Shown: positions 5,322 through 8,617 of the stretch, in pieces
How the letters are laid out: every line of letters begins with the position of its first letter
How positions within the stretch are numbered: position 1 is the stretch's first letter
DNA from: Opitutia bacterium UBA953
Lineage (GTDB): Bacteria; Verrucomicrobiota; Verrucomicrobiia; Opitutales; UBA953
Direction of reading: 5' to 3'
Assembly: GCA_002293125.1 (NCBI GenBank)
Contig: DBCR01000079.1
Coordinates: 8,866 to 17,482 of the forward strand
DNA: 8,617 nucleotides
Made by a program: the position numbers and the translations under genes
Notes under the pieces: generated by a model
The model's database searches: none
What the model saw: only the letters and a program-made list of their open reading frames with translations
Told to the model about the DNA's origin: nothing

Positions 5322-6194
5322 TCAGGCGCGGCTCTTCACGGCCTTCACCTTCACCTTACGGTGGGCGAGGGCGCGGAGGAGGCTGGCGAGCTTCGACTTC
5401 ATCTCCTTACGGTGGATGATCATGTCGATGAGGCCGCGCTTCAGGAGGAATTCGGAAGACTGGAAGCCTTCGGGCAGGTCCTGGTTGGTCGTCTCCTTGA
5501 TCACGCGGGCGCCGGCGAAGCCGATGAGCGCGCCGGGTTCGGCGACGATGACGTCACCAAGGGTCGCGTAGCTGGCCATGACGCCGGCCATCGTGGGATT
5601 GGTGAGGACGGCGATGTAAGGCAGGCCGGCCGCGCGAAGCTTCGCGAGGGCGGCGCTGGTCTTGGCCATCTGCATCAGGGAAAGGATCCCTTCCTGCATG
5701 CGGGCGCCACCGGAGGCGCAGACGACGACGCACGGGCACTTCAGCTTGATCGCGCGCTCGATGGCGCGGGTGACCTTCTCGCCAGCGACGGAGCCCATCG
5801 AGGCGCCCATGAACGAGAAGTCCATGATCGCGAGGGAGACCGGGAGGCCGTCCATCAGGCCGTGGCCGCAGACGACGGAGTCGCGGAGGCCGGACTTCTT
5901 CTGGTGCTGGGCGAGGCGCTCGGGGTAGGAGCCGCCCGCGGTGAATTTGAGGGGGTCCTTGGAGACCAGCTTGCTGTCGGTCTCCTTCCAGGAGCCGTCG
6001 TCGATCAGGAGGGCGATGCGGCGCTTGGTGGACAGGCGTTCGTGGTAGCCGCTGATCGGGAAGACGTTCCAGTTGGCCTCAAGGTCCTTGGTGTAGACCA
6101 TCTCGCCATCGAGGGGACACTTGGTCCAGAGACCCGCCGGGATATCCTTCTTCTTAGGAGTCGGGGTGTGCGTGCGCTTGCGGAAGACGGCCAT
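5322..6194 (-). CDS. accD: Acetyl-CoA carboxylase carboxyltransferase beta subunit
   Basis: This 290-residue protein pairs with AccA to transfer CO2 from carboxybiotin to acetyl-CoA, the first step of fatty-acid synthesis. The crotonase-like domain is intact: MDFSFMGASMGSVAGEK (124-140), SGGARMQEG (161-169), TNPTMAGVMASYA (198-210), AEPGALIGFAG (218-228). The N-terminal zinc ribbon is not. Where the family has CPxC and CPxC, this protein has C26-P-L-D29 and F45-P-I-S48, keeping one cysteine of four, although flanking residues (LWTK, GEMVYTKDLEANWNV, SGYHERL) are conserved. I retranslated this stretch from the DNA and it is not a frameshift. The start at 6194 (MAVFRKR) fits the family; an in-frame ATG 75 bp upstream adds unrelated residues. 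The C-terminus is lysine-rich. The 107 bp upstream (6195-6301) hold no clear promoter or Shine-Dalgarno. Confidence 0.95.
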   Translation of the reverse strand: MAVFRKRTHTPTPKKKDIPAGLWTKCPLDGEMVYTKDLEANWNVFPISGYHERLSTKRRIALLIDDGSWKETDSKLVSKDPLKFTAGGSYPERLAQHQKKSGLRDSVVCGHGLMDGLPVSLAIMDFSFMGASMGSVAGEKVTRAIERAIKLKCPCVVVCASGGARMQEGILSLMQMAKTSAALAKLRAAGLPYIAVLTNPTMAGVMASYATLGDVIVAEPGALIGFAGARVIKETTNQDLPEGFQSSEFLLKRGLIDMIIHRKEMKSKLASLLRALAHRKVKVKAVKSRA

Positions 6195-6301
6195 GGTGAA
6201 TGCCCGGAGATTGAAGCGTTCTCCGCGAAAGCGAAAGGGTAAACCTGCCCCATAACCCTCGAAAACCAAGGGAAAGTGGCGTTTAACCCGACGCCGCCGG
6301 C

Positions 6302-7687
6302 TTAGCGCGGACCGCGGTCGGTGCCGGCCAAGCGCTCGAGGAGTTTCTCGTAGGCGTTCACGGCGCGTTCGGCCATGACGAGCTCGAAGTTCTCGTTCGG
6401 GGCGTGCAGGTGAGACTCGGGCGTGAACAGGCCGATCATGACGGAATCGAGCCCGGTCTCGCGACGGATGTCGCCGATGATGGGGACGCTGCCGCCTTCG
6501 CGGAGGTAGAGGGGGCGCTTACCAAAAGCTTCGCCGATGGCCTTGTCGGCCTCGCGGAAGGCCTTGGCGAGGACGGGATTCTGGCCAGCTGGGGTGTTCG
6601 GACGGTCAGGCGGACAAACAAAGTAGGCCGCATTGCCCTGCATCTCGATGAGGTCGACGCGCACGCCTTTCGGAGCGCGGGCGTGGATGGCCGCGGCGAC
6701 CTTGCGATGCACGTCGGCGGGATCTTGGCCAGGGACGAGGCGGCAGGTGATCTTGGCGAAGACCTTCGAAGGAATGACGGTCTTGGAGCCCTTGCCCTGG
6801 TAGCCGCCGCCGATGCCGTTGAACTCGAGCGTCGGCGCGAAGCGCACGGCTTCGAGTCCATCGAGGCCGGGGGCGGGATGGAGTTCATCGACGCCCAGGG
6901 CGCGACGGTAGCCGTCTTCGCTCAATGGCAGCTTGCGGAGTTCTTCGCGCTCCCAGCGGGTCGGCTGTTCGACGCCGTCGTAGAAGCCTTCGACGGTGAC
7001 CGCGTTATCGGCGTCGTGGAGCGAAGCGCAGAGTTCGGCCAGCGCTTGGATGGGATTATAGACCGCGCCGCCATGGAGGCCGGAGTGCAGGTCGGACTTC
7101 GGTCCGGTCAGGCCGACTTCGAGGCCGACGATGCCGCGCAGGGCCGTCGTGATGACGATCTGGTCGGACGACGGCGAAGCGGTGTCGGAGAGGATGACGC
7201 AATCGGCCTCGGAGAGCTCGGCCTTATGATTGTGGAGGAATTCCGGGAAGCTCGGGGAGCCGATCTCTTCTTCGCCTTCGATGAGGAAGGTGATGCGCAG
7301 CGGCAGGTTCGGGCAGCGCTTGAGCAGGCGGGTGAGCGCGGCGACCGCGACCAAGTGCGGGCCCTTGTTGTCGGCGGTGCCGCGGCCATAGATCTTACCG
7401 TCGCGGACGACCGGCTCGAAGGCGGGGGAAGTCCAGAGATTCAGCGGATCGGCCGGCTGCACGTCATAGTGACCGTAGAGGACGATGTGCGGCCATTCCT
7501 TCGGGCCACGGCGACGGCCGAGCACGATCGGGTGGAGCGGAGTCGGGATGACCTCGACCTCGAGCCCCGCCTGCTTGAGCAGTCCGCAGATATGTTCACG
7601 CGCACCGTCCATGCCTGCCTTGAAGGACGGGTCGGTGGACACGCTCGGGTGCTTCACGTAATCGATCAATTCGCGGACGAGATCCAT
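6302..7687 (-). CDS. M20-family metallodipeptidase (ArgE/DapE/CNDP-like)
   Basis: This 461-residue protein is a di-zinc M20 peptidase, close in layout to the bacterial dipeptidases related to carnosine dipeptidases. Metal and catalytic motifs, numbered from the ATG at 7687, are GHYDVQPA (H73 with D75), GTADNKGP (D106 as bridging ligand), EGEEEIGS (137-144, general base and metal ligand), LSDT (D168) and SHLHAPNENF near the C-terminus with a metal-binding His (about 428). The lid/dimerisation domain lies between about 180 and 390 and includes DLHSGLHGG (199-207). A TTG 15 bp upstream could also start the frame; ATG was preferred because MDLVRELIDYVKHPSVS is a normal family N-terminus. No signal peptide is seen, so the protein is likely cytoplasmic and hydrolyses small peptides; the exact substrate is unknown. 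It is the first gene of the minus-strand run that continues to accD. Confidence 0.93.
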   Translation of the reverse strand: MDLVRELIDYVKHPSVSTDPSFKAGMDGAREHICGLLKQAGLEVEVIPTPLHPIVLGRRRGPKEWPHIVLYGHYDVQPADPLNLWTSPAFEPVVRDGKIYGRGTADNKGPHLVAVAALTRLLKRCPNLPLRITFLIEGEEEIGSPSFPEFLHNHKAELSEADCVILSDTASPSSDQIVITTALRGIVGLEVGLTGPKSDLHSGLHGGAVYNPIQALAELCASLHDADNAVTVEGFYDGVEQPTRWEREELRKLPLSEDGYRRALGVDELHPAPGLDGLEAVRFAPTLEFNGIGGGYQGKGSKTVIPSKVFAKITCRLVPGQDPADVHRKVAAAIHARAPKGVRVDLIEMQGNAAYFVCPPDRPNTPAGQNPVLAKAFREADKAIGEAFGKRPLYLREGGSVPIIGDIRRETGLDSVMIGLFTPESHLHAPNENFELVMAERAVNAYEKLLERLAGTDRGPR

Positions 7688-7727
7688 GCATCCATTAGGC
7701 AAGGAAGAGAGCGGAGAGCAATAGTTA

Positions 7728-7775
7728 GAGGCACGGAGGCTCAGAGGCTCAGTTGACCAGAGGCCGAAACGCTCA
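7728..7775 (+). repeat. Six 8-bp phased units upstream of the dipeptidase
   Basis: Units start at 7728, 7736, 7744, 7752, 7760 and 7768. The second and third are both GAGGCTCA, the first is GAGGCACG, the fourth is GTTGACCA (the unit repeated at 3228-3259) and the fifth begins GAGGCC. The phase runs straight into the next module at 7772. The tract begins 40 bp upstream of the dipeptidase ATG and may overlap its leader or promoter. Confidence 0.7.
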
Positions 7776-7813
7776 AAGGGAAACCGGAAACCGGATGATT
7801 AGCTGGGGGGCAT
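7772..7813 (+). repeat. Full copy of the CCGG/heptamer module
   Basis: It starts CTCAAAGGG, continues with two GGAAACC heptamers, then GGATGATTAGCTG and a G-run to GGCAT. The left half of the inverted pair at 3082-3165 matches it nearly throughout, and the right half matches the first about 30 bp on the other strand. Confidence 0.75.
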
Positions 7814-7817
7814 TTTG

Positions 7818-7960
7818 AGGTGACGGGTGACAGCCGCCAGGGCATCGGCCTTTCGGGAGCCAGCCGTTCGGCCTTCGGCAGCCGGCTCCAGCCACCCGTG
7901 GCTGATGGCCGAAAAGCCGATGCCTGAGTCCCAGATGCCCGTGGCCGTCACCCGTCACCT
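7818..7960. repeat. 143-bp multi-branched palindromic element
   Basis: The outer arms AGGTGACGGGTGAC (7818-7831) and GTCACCCGTCACCT (7947-7960) are perfectly complementary over 14 bp. Inside, GGCATCGGC (7841-7849) pairs with GCCGATGCC (7916-7924), extendable with mismatches toward 7856/7909. Within that, two hairpins can form: GGAGCC/GGCTCC (7856-7861 and 7884-7889, with GCCG/CGGC inside), and CAGCCA-CCCG-TGGCTG (7889-7904). The two inner stems share position 7889. No plausible protein is encoded. It could be a structured mobile palindrome or an RNA; nothing marks which. Confidence 0.7.
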
Positions 7961-7978
7961 GAAACTGTTTCGGCCATG

Positions 7979-8034
7979 GGTAGGGCTGACCACCCTTGGT
8001 CAGCCGCGGTTGAGCGAGGGCGCTCAACCCTACC
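7979..8034 (+). repeat. GTAG-bounded double-hairpin element (REP/BIME-like), copy 2
   Basis: The arms GGTAGGG (7979-7985) and CCCTACC (8028-8034) enclose the hairpins CTGACCA-CCCT-TGGTCAG (7986-8003) and TTGAGCG-AGGG-CGCTCAA (8010-8027), joined by CCGCGG (8004-8009). Both stems are perfect 7-bp pairings. It is the same 56-bp element as 779-834 in the opposite orientation. Two stem pairs differ between copies by changes on both sides (C-G to T-A and A-T to G-C), so pairing is preserved. It lies 18 bp after the large palindrome. Confidence 0.88.
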
Positions 8035-8052
8035 TAAGACAACCGCAGCATC

Positions 8053-8084
8053 CTTTCCGGTCTCCGGTCTCCCCTTGAGCCCTG
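8053..8084 (+). repeat. Short copy of the CCGG/heptamer module
   Basis: It matches 734-765 at 28 of 32 positions, including the closing CCCCTTGAGCCCTG. It starts 18 bp after the double-hairpin element and leads without a break into the 8-bp tract that follows. Confidence 0.7.
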
Positions 8085-8214
8085 TATCTTCTCTGGTCCA
8101 CCGAGCCTCTGGGCTTCCGGGCCTCTCGCTTGCATCCCTCCGGTCCCCCTGCCCTCCGGTCCTCTTTGTATCTCGTGTCCTCCGGCCCTCGTGTCCTCGA
8201 GCCCTCGATGACTC
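8085..8214 (-). repeat. Purine-rich tract with an 8-bp period upstream of tyrS
   Basis: Read on the minus strand from 8214, units every 8 bp begin GAG: examples are GAGGGCTC (8206-8199), GAGGACAC (8198-8191 and again 8182-8175) and GAGGGCCG (8190-8183). After 8167 the phase slips and further GAGG-type units recur at 8-bp steps down to about 8087. On plus, CCCTCCGGTCC occurs twice (8136-8146, 8152-8162) and CTCGTGTCCTC twice (8172-8182, 8188-8198). Frames crossing it give only low-complexity Arg/Gly/Glu-rich peptides, so it is not coding. Confidence 0.75.
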
Positions 8215-8240
8215 TTTTTCCTTCCCCCTTCCCTCTCTCT
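8212..8240 (+). other. 29-nt pyrimidine run in the tyrS leader
   Basis: All 29 bases are C or T, ending 15 bp before the tyrS ATG. No Shine-Dalgarno sequence stands closer to the start (the intervening bases are GGGAACAGTAAAGAC). A pyrimidine-rich leader can be bound by ribosomal protein S1, which is a possible way of initiating here, but this is inference. It may equally be the tail of the adjacent repeat tract. Confidence 0.4.
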
Positions 8241-8255
8241 GGGAACAGTAAAGAC

Positions 8256-8617
8256 ATGTCCCCCGCGGAACAGTTGAAGGTCATGAAATCCCGCACCGAG
8301 AAATTCATCGGTGAGGCGGAGATCCTCAAGCGCCTGGAGGCCGGCAAGACCCTGCGCGTGAAGCTCGGCGTCGACCCGACCCGACCCGACCTGACCTTCG
8401 GCCACATGGTCGTCTTTAACAAGCTCCGCCAGTTCCAGGAGCTGGGCCACCAGGCCGTCCTCATCATCGGCGACTACACCACCCGCATCGGCGACCCCAC
8501 CGGCAAGTCCGAGACGCGCCCGGTCCTCTCCGAACAGGAGATCGAGGAGAACGCCAAGACCTACCTTGAGCAGGCATTTAAGATCCTCGACCCCAAGAAG
8601 ACCGAGGTCCGCCGCAA
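8256..8617 (+). CDS. tyrS: Tyrosyl-tRNA synthetase, 5' part (cut by window end)
   Basis: The first 120 residues are present and the frame is open to the window edge. The class I synthetase core is recognisable: KLGVDPTRPDLTFGH (36-50), FNKLRQFQELGHQ (54-66) and IGDYTTRIGDPTGKS (71-85), the last being characteristic of bacterial TyrRS. It charges tRNA-Tyr in the cytoplasm. The HIGH-type signature reads T47-F-G-H50, where most TyrRS have HLGH or HIGH; the second His is kept. The KMSKS loop and C-terminal S4 domain would lie beyond the window. The ATG at 8256 is the family-typical start; no strong Shine-Dalgarno precedes it. Upstream is 568 bp of repeats, so the promoter must lie within or between them. 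Confidence 0.93.
   Translation, partial: MSPAEQLKVMKSRTEKFIGEAEILKRLEAGKTLRVKLGVDPTRPDLTFGHMVVFNKLRQFQELGHQAVLIIGDYTTRIGDPTGKSETRPVLSEQEIEENAKTYLEQAFKILDPKKTEVRR

Noticed and set aside
5361..6242. Open frame of 293 codons opposite accD
   Set aside because: Antisense shadow; accD motifs on the other strand are unambiguous.
6278..6295. Possible intrinsic terminator after the dipeptidase (GGCGT/ACGCC stem)
   Set aside because: The stem is only 5 bp with an 8-nt loop and no clean T-run follows on the minus strand; too weak to call.
6404..7756. Long open frame of 450 codons on the plus strand opposite the dipeptidase
   Set aside because: It is antisense to a gene with all its catalytic motifs; such long shadow frames are common in GC-rich DNA and its translation shows no recognisable family.
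7979..8034. tRNA-like cloverleaf suggested by the 7-bp outer stem and inner hairpins
   Set aside because: Only 56 nt with two 4-nt-loop hairpins; there is no T-loop, D-loop or anticodon arm, and a reverse-oriented copy exists at 779-834, so a repeat element fits better.
7728..8214. CRISPR array suggested by the repeated units
   Set aside because: Units are 8 bp without spacers of regular length, and no cas gene is nearby.
8085..8255. Leader riboswitch or T-box before tyrS
   Set aside because: No T-box or specifier-like structure is seen, and the sequence is explained by the octamer and pyrimidine repeats.
8030..8467. Two minus-strand frames running from tyrS through the octamer tract
   Set aside because: Their translations are Arg/Gly/Glu-rich repeats from the tract joined to antisense tyrS, so they are not credible proteins.

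Overview
The window is GC-rich bacterial chromosome, densely coding except for three repeat-filled gaps. Its core genes are ordinary housekeeping genes: accD, folC, tyrS, comF, a PatB-type C-S lyase, an RluA-type pseudouridine synthase and an M20 dipeptidase. Protein style (AccD beginning MAVFRKR with a degenerate zinc ribbon, TyrS with a TFGH signature) and the repeat-rich spacers suggest Verrucomicrobiota, perhaps Opitutales. That is an impression from memory of the families, not a search result.

Layout. 1-720: a minus-strand toxin-antitoxin operon, an AbrB/MazE-type antitoxin (460-687) translationally coupled by ATGA to a Doc/Fic toxin (38-463), with an AT-rich palindromic candidate operator upstream. 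721-884: a short repeat mosaic. 878-2041: PatB/MalY-type aminotransferase on minus, divergent across 60 bp from comF (2102-2833, plus). 2834-3238: a 405-bp gap between convergent genes made almost wholly of small repeats. 3239-7687: a minus-strand run read dipeptidase, accD, folC, rluA-like. accD-folC are 17 bp apart and folC-rluA overlap by ATGA, so these three look like one operon; the dipeptidase lies 107 bp upstream and may or may not share the transcript. 7688-8255: a 568-bp gap between divergent genes, again a repeat mosaic. 8256-8617: the 5' part of tyrS on plus, cut by the window end.

The most unusual content is in the gaps. The same small modules recur in each: (1) 56-bp double-hairpin elements bounded by GTAG and CTAC, arranged like BIMEs made of two inverted REP sequences, with compensatory base changes between copies; (2) a roughly 42-bp module built on GGAAACC heptamers; (3) purine-rich tracts with an 8-bp period (GAGGnCnn and GTTGACCA units); (4) a 143-bp multi-branched palindrome. 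The 3' ends of three genes, including their stop codons, lie inside these repeats. No RAYT transposase, CRISPR array, tRNA, rRNA, prophage or insertion sequence is visible. Apart from the toxin-antitoxin pair the genes look like core genome, and I see no multi-gene novel system.
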